DNA from: Pycnopodia helianthoides | Taxonomy: Eukaryota; Echinodermata; Asteroidea; Forcipulatida; Asteriidae | DNA: 64,000 nucleotides | Direction: 5' to 3' | Assembly: GCA_032158295.1 (NCBI GenBank) | Contig: CM063243.1 | Span: forward strand, 17,762,302-17,826,301 | In this document: one piece after another, positions 1-10,600 of the stretch | How the letters are laid out: each line of letters starts with the position of its first letter | Numbering within the stretch: the first letter of the stretch is position 1 | Notes under the pieces: generated by a model | What the model saw: only the letters and a program-made list of their open reading frames with translations | Databases searched by the model: none | What the model was told of the DNA's origin: nothing | Position numbers and translations under genes: made by a program

Positions 1-1229
1 GGAAAATTGGTCTGGGAGAAAAGGGAAAAAAAAGAGGAGACTTCTTCAAGAAAGTCAGTGAGGATGAGACGCTGGGTTTGAGACTGCAGCTGTGTTCCAA
101 GGCTAATTGTCTGGCACACGTGTGTACCTCGACTATAGATGTAAAAGATAACTGTCTTCCTTTCTCAGACAAGGTTCAAATCTAAAGAATGACGCATTTA
201 TGGTTTGCTTTCTTTAAGACGTTCGTTCGTTCGTTCATTCATTCATTCAGATTGGATTACTTGTTGATGACTATTATTTTCTAATTTATAAACTGAGATT
301 TACAATGTACATTGCACTGTGTACATCACCAACTAATGTACTCATTAGAAAGAGAAGCTGGGTATGGAGCACCAAGACATTCACAATGTAGATCATGTCT
401 AGGTGTACATACAAATGTTTGCTAATTTAACTAAAACAGCATGTAGTGTTATCGATATGAGACATGTACCATTTGAAATGAATGGTTATTTTCATATTAA
501 TCTGCACATTCTCTGTTACTTACAGCCTCAAGCCATTTCTTATAATGTCTTGCAGCATCACTGCACAGTACGAGTTTTAGAGTTGGGACGTTTAACCGTA
601 AACAACCGTTGAAATCCTTTCCAAATTTCCTTAAGGTTTAACAGTTAAAAGAAGGGGGAAAAAATGTTAGTCCAAGACACATCCCTTTTTGTTCGGTAAA
701 ATGTTTTTTATTTGTAAGGCCCCAAAAAAAAAGGTTTGTGTTTCCGGTTCCCCGACCGACCCTAGTTTTTACGCCGCGACCCTAAACTTTTTATTCGGCC
801 TTTAAACAAAATGGGTGGAAAACGGGACAAAAAGGGAAAAAAAAAAAAAAAAAAAACTATTTTACCTGGAAGAAAATGTATGACTTTTACCAATTTACCA
901 TGTTTTAGGTAACATTTGAAATAAAAACCAGAACATATCAAGAAGAATTTACAGGTATCTCCGTGATTTGAGCCTGTGATGTCCAACGACTCGACTACGA
1001 GCGAAAAATACCCACAATGCAATGCGCAGCATGCATGTGTGTACACGGCGCTGTGTGAGCGCATTCCACAAGTTTGCGCAATTTACAGATTGCGCACATT
1101 TTTGCAAAATCGGCCGCTTGAACTGCAAATCTAGGAGCGCAAACTAAAGATTGTGCACAATTTGCAAGGTCGGGCAGATTAACTGCCAAATCTGCAGAGC
1201 GCAAACTGCAGTTTGCGCGCAATTTTGCC

Positions 1230-1271
1230 TAATTCGTTGTGCAAATCTGTTAATTCGTTGTGCAAATCTGT
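1230..1271. repeat. Two tandem copies of a 21-bp unit in a TTTGCGC-rich patch
   Basis: The unit TAATTCGTTGTGCAAATCTGT occurs twice in a row. The preceding 200 bases (1060-1230) repeat shorter pieces such as TTTGCGC, GCAAATCT and their complements, so the whole patch looks like a decayed satellite-like block. Confidence 0.7.
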
Positions 1272-2417
1272 TGATTGTGCTCAACACATGAACCATCGTG
1301 GACGTATCGTCAATCAGATCGGAATTTTAAAAAACGCAAAATAAAAAAACTCTCCGACCCTATTTTTAAATGACATATAATTGGAAACAGAGCCCTTTTT
1401 TTTGTTTGGCCTTATCCCCTACATATGTAATACATTATTTCCAATCACCTACAATTTGGAAAAACACATTTTGTTTTGTACCCCACCCCACTTTGGCTTG
1501 TGGTTTTGTGACTGTAAAGACTGGGTTTCAGTATTCTACTTTTAATCCTTGAAAGTGTGTTGACATCTGCTCCTTTTACAGATGGGATCACAGTTCTGAT
1601 TGGAATTGGTTGAAACAGTTAAATATTAAACCGAAGTCACAAGTTCTGTTTTTAAAAAATATTTGGGAAAATAAACCGCGATGCACAAGTCGAACAATTA
1701 GTTGTACATGTACATGATGAACTTGAGTAGCATGGCGAGACAGAAGAAAAAAGTCAATCAAAAGTAGCAATCAGAGACAAGAGGTAGGTCCTGAGGATGA
1801 ACTTCCAAGGAATTAGGCACAAAGCATTAACTGAAGATCAGACAAGAGATGACAAACAAAAATGACATGACTGTACTAGACGCCACAAAAAAGAAAAACA
1901 AACAGAAAAGTAATACCAATCAAAGTAATGGTGAACAGATGATACTGGAGAAATGTAAAAGTTCAGGGCTTGAATTTTACACTGGACTGCAGGCCCGAGG
2001 CCAGTGATTTTAATGTTAGGTCAGTAAACTAAAGACCGGACAATTACGTTAAAATGTTGACTTTGGGTCTGATAAATACACTTTCAGTTCTGTTGAGTAA
2101 TGAAGTGTACTTAATATGGAAGACAAATAGGGGGTAAATCTTCTCTTACATGTCTTAGTGTTTGTTCAAATGAAAAAAAAATTAAATGAAGTATATTCTT
2201 CAAGGGTTTTATTCTCATTTTAAATCTGGTCTTGTACAACAAATTCTGGTCCACTAAATTTTTTTAGCTACATGTACAAGCCTTGTATCTTGTGGACTCC
2301 CCCCCCCCCCAAAAAAAAAATCCAGCCCTGAAATTGTGAAGATCCAACAATGGTCTAGCAGTAAATAAAGAACTTGGCTACATCAGTGCACTGCTTAATT
2401 GCTATGGCTTTCTCCAT

Positions 2418-2613
2418 GGCCCAATTTCAAAGAGCCGCTGAAGCACACAAATTAGCTAAGCATAACAAAATGATGCCGACAAGAATATTAGGTTACACCA
2501 GCCAAACTCACCATGTCACATGTACAATTTGTGACTGGTATCATTTCTGCTAAGCAAAAAAATGGTGAGCAATACTTTCTGCTTTCAAAAAGCAGCTCTA
2601 TGAAATTGGGTCC
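2418..2613. mobile_element. MITE, GGGCCCAATTTCAT family, copy 1
   Basis: The ends are inverted repeats: the left begins GGCCCAATTTCAAAGAGC and the right ends GCTCTATGAAATTGGGTCC. The middle contains the inverted form of the family core, a CATGTCACATGTACAATTTG-type segment followed by a GACTGGTAT segment. It has no coding capacity. The same ends recur near 9.0, 11.4, 12.1, 16.2, 28.5, 33.6, 35.0 and 40.6 kb. Confidence 0.8.
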
Positions 2614-3511
2614 TGTCGTGAGTTGGGACTTGACTGAATATTGCAAACAACATATATTATGTAAATGTATACAGCATGAACGACTGTGATTGCCGTCACG
2701 AAACAAACATGTACAGCACAGGCTACACTATTGCCGTGTAATAATCAATCTGAAGTGTTGACTGTATTAAATATTTCGACATGTACTTCATTGACATGTA
2801 AGTAACTTTTACTTAGCAGACAACAGCAGTTAACTAAGCATTCCTTATGTTTTATTCTTAGTTCCTAATGAAAAAGTGTTTTTGCCAAATTACCAATCAC
2901 CTGTACACAACATCCTGTATCAATTATCGTACAGTGGCATTTAATGGTTCTGTTTACAATTTACCTGTGAGAGCGTATGGGCTAGCTTCCACAGTTCACT
3001 GACATGACTGATCTTTGCCTTTAGCTGTGACATTCATAGATCTTGGTCACATCCCATAGACCGAAAGAGCTACGAAGGACCATGAGTTAAAATTTTGCAA
3101 ATTTGGGGAACTTTTTCTTTCCACAGTTTAAATGTACCAAATTGGGTACATTTAAAATGTTAAAAAAGGTAATAAACAAGTTTTTAAAAGGCCCAACTTG
3201 AATGATTCATTCTAACCCTCCGATGAGCGTCCACAGGATCGAGGGTTAGGGCACAACTAATCTTGACTGAGACATTGCAGTTGTGTTTGAATAATAAGAA
3301 TTTGATGACAAGTCAAATGAAGAGAGCAGGATGAAGATCCGAACAAAAGGATGAGCAAGTTATCTAACCTAAGAACAGAGACGATTGTTTAAGTTTGAAA
3401 CAATGCTATGTTCAACTTATCCTACACAGCACCACTTTTTAATCTGTGCATTATTTTGTACAAAGGAGCGGGAGGCAGAGCCAAGGATGTCCAACGAATT
3501 ATTGGCAACAT

Positions 3512-3778
3512 ATAGACCGATCCATTAAGCTCCGCCCCTTACGTGTTGACCAATCACAACCTTGGCTATACGCCACCGAAAGTCCGACAAAGTCCGACAC
3601 GCTAAAATCCCATTAGAAAATTAAACATGCGTGCGCGCGTACTTAAAGCGCGCACGTTCATGTCGCGAGTGTGGCATTGGAGAGACGCACATGTGCTGCA
3701 CACGTGTGCAGTGGTGAGGCAGCCAATGCTGTGATTGGTCAATATGCTAAAGGGGTGGGGCTTAATGGATTGGTCTAT
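3512..3778. mobile_element. 267-bp MITE with AGACC-type inverted ends
   Basis: The left end reads ATAGACCGATCCATTAAGC and the right end is its near-perfect complement, continuing inward through CCGCCCCTT and a GACCAATCACA segment on both sides (about 45 bp of arm). The centre holds a second GC-rich inverted pair, GCGTGCGCGC against GCGCGCACG, near 3630-3660. Non-autonomous. Confidence 0.8.
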
Positions 3779-3857
3779 TGTAATTAGTCAATAAAAATCA
3801 ATATGTAGGGCCTAGGCCTAAAATGAATGATGGATGAAGATTATCAATATAAATCAT

Positions 3858-4101
3858 GCAGGCCTTATGTTTCACAGAGGCAACAGAGGGAATAGTCCCA
3901 TTATGCTGGACCCCCCTCCTCCACTTTAATATTGACACTACCATGTATTTCAAATTATGGCAATTGCCCCCATGCCCTTGGTCATTGCTTTGGTGCCCCT
4001 GGAAACGGTCCAACAGAAATTTACATTTTGCTCATATAGAGGTGCCCTTTACAAATGAGAAAACGCCTTGATGCCCTTGCCCCTTTCAAGAACGAAGCAT
4101 A
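3858..4101 (-). repeat. AGGCCTG-family repeat, subtype B
   Basis: Reads from GCAGGCCTTATGTTTCACAG to CAAGAACGAAGCAT, in the orientation opposite to most copies. It carries the family hallmarks in order: a caca-gaggcaacagagg block, a GTGCCCCTGG block, an AGGTGCCCTTT block and a TTGCCCCTTTC block. It is closely similar to the copy at 45946-46122. Confidence 0.75.
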
Positions 4102-4295
4102 ACACACTAAACAGAGCCTGATCATGAAATTGAAAATAAATCATGGCATCCATGCTGCTGGCATACATTATTATTACAATTTACATCACATTCACAGTCA
4201 CACGCCCACAACTGCAACATCCGTCTGTGTTCCTACATTTCCATTTCTCTTATTTCGTCAGTTTCTCTCGTTCTGTTTGTCTTTTTCATACTCAC

Positions 4296-4609
4296 TTGCA
4301 GTTTTTCATAACCTCCTCCTGTGTGAGAATTTTGACCGGTGCGATTCTTTCCGTGTTCAGGTTGTAATTTCTGAAGCACACCGCCAATTTGTCATCGAAG
4401 TTGTTCACCAGATCCTCGATCGACATGGTTCGTTCGTTAAAATTGTCCGGACATATTTCCTCTTTGATCGACAAAACTGGAAATGCATCTCCGTTGGAAT
4501 TGACATCATCTGCTGGGGAACTTCTGAACTCGATAAATTCCGGCCATTCTTCGTTGCTCGGGGTGTGTGGATCACCTTGGTCGTCGAAAAAAGCCAACGG
4601 AGCGGCCAT
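4296..4609 (-). CDS. FEZ1: FEZ-type fasciculation and elongation protein zeta, coding exon 1 (5' part of gene)
   Basis: The ATG at 4607-4609 has a good context (ACAACATGG) and opens 104 codons. The exon ends after AACTGCAA at a GTGAGT donor at 4290-4295, in phase 2. The middle of the exon encodes SIEDLVNNFDDKLAVCF followed by RNYN and APVK, which I recognise as the N-terminal conserved block of vertebrate FEZ1. FEZ proteins are kinesin-1 adaptors required for axon outgrowth and bundling (UNC-76 in worms); they act in the cytosol. Only this exon is in the window. Invertebrates usually carry one FEZ gene, so FEZ1 versus FEZ2 naming is arbitrary here. The divergent neighbour on the plus strand is an arylsulfatase 2.9 kb away. 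The promoter should lie just above 4609, but no clear TATA box or initiator could be assigned. Confidence 0.9.
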
Positions 4610-6471
4610 GTTGTCGTCCTGCCTAGTTCGTAAACTGCATGCAACTCGCTGTATTCTTGTTGTTGCGATTCGTGATTCTCTGTGTGTGTTATGAATTTAT
4701 TTACACGAGAGCTCGGTGCCGTGTTGTACGACGCATGGGCTTGGTTCACTGGTGCCTTACCACCTCTTGAATAGAAATATGCATACGATGAGTACCAGTA
4801 TGAACTGCTCGCATCTTATACATTGCAAGATGGGTGGGGGATCGAATCTTGCAGTTTTTTACATTGCATGAAAACTGGTGTGATTTTCTCTTACGTCATC
4901 AAATTTCACAACGATCTGTGTGTCATTTTATTTTCAGTTTGAAAATTATCAGTTACACATACAAAAAATAAATCAAGAAATTGAGCTCCATACCAAGAGC
5001 TCCATGCAAGTTCAGAAGAATCACTGAATAAACAATCGACCAATCTGAACTTTCAGTTTTAGGGGATTCCCCTGGGCGAACGGGTAACCCCCTGACCCCT
5101 CTTGTCAAACAATAAACAAGTTAATCAAACGATAAATCTCTTTAAAATTTCGTACCATCAAAGTTTGTTATCAAATTTACGACGAATACACGAGCAACAA
5201 TTAAAGATCAGTTTTAACCACAAAACTTCAAAACGTCATTATTTTTTTTGAGGGGGGGGGTAACCCCCCCCCAAAAAAAAAGCCTCAGAAGAAAAATAAA
5301 CTTGAAGGCTTCTTGAAGAACTGCCGTTAATTGAATTTTTTCTGCATATCTTGGTTTTTAAATGTCTGTCTCTCTCCCCGACACTTCTGTGTCCAAGTTG
5401 AATTAAGGCTGTGTACATAAACACATCCAACTCGTTTCAAAATAAGCGATATCAAAGCTGTACACAATCATTTCAGTACCACTCAGATTCCATGGGCGGG
5501 CTTACTTTTCAATTTGTTCCCCTGTTGTTTTGTTCCATACGGGGTGTGTGTGTGTATTATTATTATTTTTTGGGGGGGGGCGAGTTCATCGAGGTCAAGA
5601 ATTTCTTTTATCAGTTTTCCCTTTTTTATAACTATTTTTTAGTAGACACCATGCAATGAGAAGCACCATCACTTGCCTGAACCCTAAATTTCCGGCGTTT
5701 TCTTACATTTATGTTGTTATTGTTTACCTATTTTATTTACTTAACTTTTTTATGTCTATACTTTTGCTAAGTTGTTTATTATTCCTTTAAAACAATTAAC
5801 ATTGCCAGGAATTAGGTTGCTCAAGTCCATTCCGCTCTGCTACATTGGATCTATTATATCTGCTGAGGACCCCCCCCCCCACCGCTCCCCGTCAATTTAT
5901 TGGCACTACCTCATTTAATTTTCGCTGAAATATATATTTAAATATTTTTTTCTCAATGAAAGAATTTTGGCAGATGATGCTGTTTCAAAAACATACACAA
6001 ACTTTCGCATACGCCACAGATCGGCTTGTCTCCCAGACTCTCTTTGCAGAAAGAGCATCAGTGGAAGCGCTGCCTAGTCGGTAAATGCCATGCCGAATAA
6101 AGGCCACTAAGGTTAATTCATTTGACCATTTGACCATATACAGAAATAAAATGACATTAAATTTATAGTAATTGTTCGGCAGGGTAATGAAAGGCTCTGT
6201 CTGAAAAGGTGAGCTACACGTGCATTCACTGTTTGTTTTATTCCTTTTTACTAAAAAATTAGGATCGCAACTAACAAAATTATCATATCGATGATAACAT
6301 CGTCTGCTCTGAAATCAAGTCACGTCTATCTATCTGCTTGACTGAAATAGCGCCCTCTTGTTGATTAACCTTATCCTTGACAGCAACATTTCGGATGTCG
6401 AACAAGTCGTTCAGTATTTTGTAAGTTTGTGCTCGTTGTTTTTCTTTTCTTATTCCCCTCCCCCCGCAAGA

Positions 6472-6699
6472 TTAACGGGGCTGTGCCGTCGTCATAATAA
6501 CTTGGCCTTTAAATCTCCGTTAAATGGAAACTCTCATCGCCCAGTTAGAATTAGTAAATTACTGCACGCGCGAGCGGGGGGGGGGGGGGGGGGCGTGCAG
6601 TAATTTGGTGCTCGGTGGTGTGAGAGTTTATAATAATATTTGTATTCCATGCACATCAGCCACAGGCCAGCTTTGATCATGACGACACAGCCCCTTTAA
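6472..6699. mobile_element. Palindromic MITE with an 18-base G run in its centre
   Basis: The left end runs TTAACGGGGCTGTGCCGTCG and the right end is its diverged complement ending CACAGCCCCTTTAA, so TTAA is found at both edges as expected for a TTAA-targeting element. The arms continue inward through AAACTCTCAT/GTGAGAGTTT to a perfect 14-bp pair, AAATTACTGCACGC at 6556-6569 against its complement at 6593-6606. Between them lies GCGAGC and a run of 18 G (6576-6593, its last base being the first base of the right arm). Confidence 0.8.
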
Positions 6700-7009
6700 G
6701 TGTTCTAAATTGATTAATTACACAATGGAAATTGATCCGCTTTGAAACATTTTGAAGCCACCACAACAAAATGAGAATAAATTTTACCATAAGTCCCAAT
6801 TAAAATCAATGTCATAATCTAAAAGTGACATTTCTTGAGCATCTTCTCTACATTCCTTGCTCTATGATGAAACCAAAAAGGATGCATCATAATTTAACTT
6901 ACTCTAGCTTTAGCTTTACTTGCAAGCATGAGGAAACCTGTAAACAAGGGTGCTTACTTTACTTGTGAACCAGACATGTGGGTTCTTTTAAGTTTTATGT
7001 GACTACAAA

Positions 7010-7195
7010 GTCATAGTACATTGGACCTACGGCTTATTGTCCTATCTGAAGGACAAAGCAACTTATGGTGAAGTATCTTGCTCAAGGACACAAGTGTCAA
7101 GACCAGGACTCGAAACCCACACTTTGCTGACCAGAAACACCAGATTTTGAGTTCGGTGCTCTTAAATGCTCGGCCACGACACGTCACACAGTATC
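7010..7195 (-). mobile_element. tRNA-derived SINE (Leu/Ser-like head)
   Basis: Read on the minus strand, the head GTGTCGTGGCCGAGCATTTA resembles the A-box region of a class II (Leu/Ser) tRNA. It is followed by a B-box-like GGTTTCGAGTCC and then the body GACACTTGTGTCCTTGAGCA. The same body, without the head, is at about 46990-47250. It is too diverged in the acceptor stem to be a working tRNA gene. Confidence 0.7.
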
Positions 7196-7529
7196 TTCAG
7201 GCCTCTAAGTTACAGTGGTGGTAGTCACTTTTGAGGATCCCTTGGTTTCATTATCAAATGAATCATGGTTAATGATACTCCATTCCATTGAACAGAAATA
7301 TGACCAACTCTGGTCATAAGCAAAAGTTAGCAGGGAGCCCACAACAAATACTTAAGCAGATTAGTTGTAGCCAAGCATCTTGCTAAGCAGCTCTGCGAGG
7401 TTAAACCTCTGGTAACCATAGGGGTTGAACAAATCCTAGAGCTGAATGATAAATGTAGGCCTAATGTGTTTTTTATTTTGTTCTTCGCTTAAGTTGCTTT
7501 AAACAATTGTTTTTCTTTTCTTTTTTCAG

Positions 7530-7687
7530 TTGAAGTGTTGAGTGGAAATCAAGATTACAAGGAGAGGATCTGGGAGGATGGCTGGTAGACTTGTGTGCTT
7601 CCTTGTCCTATGGTTCAAGCTGACAGTAGCAATGCGTCAAGCCCTGGACAAACCTAATATCATCATCTTCCTGGCAGATGACATGGG
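7530..7687 (+). CDS. Arylsulfatase exon with start codon (5'UTR 7530-7577, coding 7578-7687)
   Basis: A strong pyrimidine tract and CAG end at 7529, so this exon is itself preceded by an intron and a non-coding first exon should lie upstream. The coding part starts at ATG 7578 and encodes the signal peptide and the motif NIIIFLADDMG, which carries the two metal-binding aspartates. The donor is GTGAGT at 7688. Confidence 0.88.
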
Positions 7688-10600
7688 GTGAGTCATGTAG
7701 CCATGGTAACCGCAAACCTTCTTGAAACCTATTGTTTCTTAAGCACGCGGACAACATCGGTAATTGTCAAAGGGCAGTATCCGCTCTTGGGAATCCAACA
7801 TGAAATAGTAAAACCTGTGAAAGTTTAAGCTCAATCGATCCTGCAGGAGGTTTAGCTGTCAAATAAAAGAATATTAATAATGGGAGACTTTTGGTGACGC
7901 TAGGTGGCAGCAGACCCTTTGTTCTCGGAAATATACGCATGCTCAGAACTACGTAAACAATGGAAATTTGCCTGGTAAGTCTGCTGCCACCTAGGGTTCC
8001 AAAGTCTCCCACTGTGATGATGTTTCTTCTCTCTCTGTCTTCTACATTTAGATACGGAGATTTGTCTTCATACGGTCATCCAAGTCAAGAGTTTGGTCCG
8101 GTGGATCAGATGGGCCGTGAGGGGATGAGGTTTACTCAGTGGTACAGTGCAGCCTTGTTTTGTACACCAAGCAGGGGATCAATGCTTACAGGTGGGTGAC
8201 ATTTTAGAGCTACTTATCTGGTGTATTTTGATAACAATAAAACACCAAACCTAATTCACATGACAGCTTATACCAATGATTTTGTTTTGTTCTACAGACC
8301 ATGTATCCTGTGACGTTACATGTATACAAGAGAGCCACAGAGCCTGGACTTCCTGCAGGCACGATTTGTACGCAGCCCAATGGAAGAAAACATAAAATAT
8401 ATTACATTTTGTGGAGGTTGCACTGTCTGATTTGTATCAACCTTTGATATGAAGAAAGGGGGCACATCTCAAAACTAGTAGAGCTATTACTTTTATAAAT
8501 CATGAAATTATGTGGAAATTATGACACAAAATGTAACTTTTCCCGTATGACCAATGTAATATCTTGCCTGCCAGAAAGGCCCTGGAATGTACAAGATCAC
8601 TCTTTTTGTGAACAAGGTTACACGGTCTGTAGACCGTGTAACCTTGTTTACTAAAAAGACTGACATGTACATTCCAGGGCATTTCTTGGCAGGCAAGATG
8701 CTACACTGGTCATAGGAGACTTTTACATTTTCTATAAATAAATTCAAGAGTTATAAAAAATAACAGCTGTCTTCAGTATCAAAAATTGTACAGTACAATC
8801 TCCTTGAAAGTAAGTAATTTTTGTTTCCTTCTTCCATTGAGCTGTGTTTAAATCGTGCCTGCATGAAGTCCAGGCTCTGTGGCTCTCTTGTAACCATGTC
8901 ATGTCACGGGGTACATGGTCTAATAAAACCAATGAAAACGGTTTCCGATTCCTTCTGGAAGAAAAATCTCAGGCACCTTGAGTTGGAATCGAACCCCCAG
9001 CTTTCGGAGCCCAATTTCATATAAAGCCTGTTAGCAGACGTTTTTGCTTACGGAGCGGCCATTAGTAAAAATTTGTATTCGATAAACACTGCTTTCCATA
9101 ACTTGCCGGTGGTTCGTGTGAGCAGAGGAGTGATGTAACAATGCAAATCCATTGTAAACACGCCCTGTCAAATCTTCTTGTTCATTTATGAAGTACACTT
9201 TTACTTTTACAAATTTGTTTCTACTAGTATAGCATATAGTAAACACACAAATTTGCAAACCGGTAAGCAGCTTTATGAAATTGGGTCCTGTATTCTAGAG
9301 AGCAACTACCCTAAGTCTTCCCCAAATAAGCTTTTAGGATAAAATTGTCATTTAAAAAATGTAATATTCATCCTAGTGTGTTATATGCAATTTATTGTTC
9401 AGGCAGGTACCCAGTCCGCATCGGTCTCTATTCCACTAGCAAGCAACTTCATCTTCCGGTGTTCATTGCTCCATCAAGGTTTGGATTGCCAAAAGATGAA
9501 GTCACGACGGCGGAAGCGCTGAGGGACTTGGGATATGCAACAGGGATGAGTGGCAAGTGGCACCTTGGTAAGGGTTATAAGGACGAACAAATGGACTGCT
9601 TCCAATGTCATGGTTAAAACTACAACTCTAAAGGTGACCCCGGGAGAGTTTATTTTTCATCCTGAGGTGAAGCCGAGGAAAATTAAAAACGTTCCGCGGG
9701 ATCACCGAGGGTATAGTTCAAGTGTCTCAAACAAAAGCTATGACAAAAGTGATGTCCACTAACTTGCATTCCCGCCTTGCATTCCCCCTTAAAAGAATTA
9801 CGCCAATCTGATTGGTGGAAAAACTAAAGAAGATCCAACTTTTATCTCACGTCCATCTTCTGGACCTAGCGCCTCGGTGATTGGCTTGCCTGCCGATATC
9901 ACAAACCCACAAACCTATATAAATAGCGCCACCAACCAAACTGCACATTTTGCACAAACACACGCACACACACAAGTGTGTAAACACCTGCAATCGGGGA
10001 CCTCCTATTGTCCCTCTTTTGTTTGTACTCTAACTTTTGGCAACAGCTCTCGTTGGTTTTGTACACGTTTTCCAACTGGGGACCTTTCCCGGCCCAAACG
10101 GGGACCCTATTGTCCTCTTTTGTTATAGGTCCCCGGTTTGAATGTGTATACCTACACACACGCACACACAACTGAGCATGCCCAGCATGAGTGTACATGA
10201 CCAAGTCGCAAACCAATGCACCCACTGCCCACGACACAACTGGATAATCCCACAGGCACGCACCAGTCACACAAAGCATGAATGTAAGTGCCGAGTATAA
10301 AACATTTTATCATTAAAATGATAAAATGAAATACATTGGTTGCTAACTGTCATAGTTTGTCATGTTCTAGTAAAATCATGTGACGTACTCTAAACCAATC
10401 ACAAACTACGATTGCATACATTCTATGCCACAATCTTTTCAATATCCAGGAAGGCTCTTACAAATTTGAATGTTTCAAATAAAGGTGCACCATGAAGGGT
10501 TTTTTGGGAGTGCATGTGGGTCTGTAATATTTGAGAAAACCATGGTGACTGAATTTGCCGTAATGTGACCATTCAATCAGTGTCGACATTTCTCTCTTGC

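Larger units (their letters stand above)
1..4295 (-). other. FEZ intron 1 (partial), no further exon seen
   Basis: This stretch lies downstream of FEZ coding exon 1 on the minus strand. I looked for the next conserved FEZ block, which in vertebrate FEZ1 follows the exon-1 segment and contains a W-D-A-L-T-D motif, and did not find it, so the intron probably runs past the left edge. Contents: a GTTC/ATTC microsatellite near 220-250, a 20-base A run near 838-857, a 21-bp tandem duplication at 1230-1271, inverted-repeat elements at 2418-2613 and 3512-3778, and an AGGCCTG-family copy at 3858-4101. Nothing else coding was recognised. Confidence 0.6.
4610..7529. other. Intergenic region between divergent FEZ and arylsulfatase
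   Basis: It should contain the FEZ promoter (left end) and the arylsulfatase promoter with any non-coding first exon (right end), but neither could be placed from sequence alone. It holds several G or C runs (5254-5279, 5570-5580, 5871-5881), the TTAA-flanked palindromic element at 6472-6699 and a SINE at about 7010-7195. No other coding block is recognisable. Confidence 0.6.

Noticed and set aside
4124..4633. 169-codon plus-strand open frame
   Set aside because: It is the antisense shadow of the recognised FEZ coding exon.
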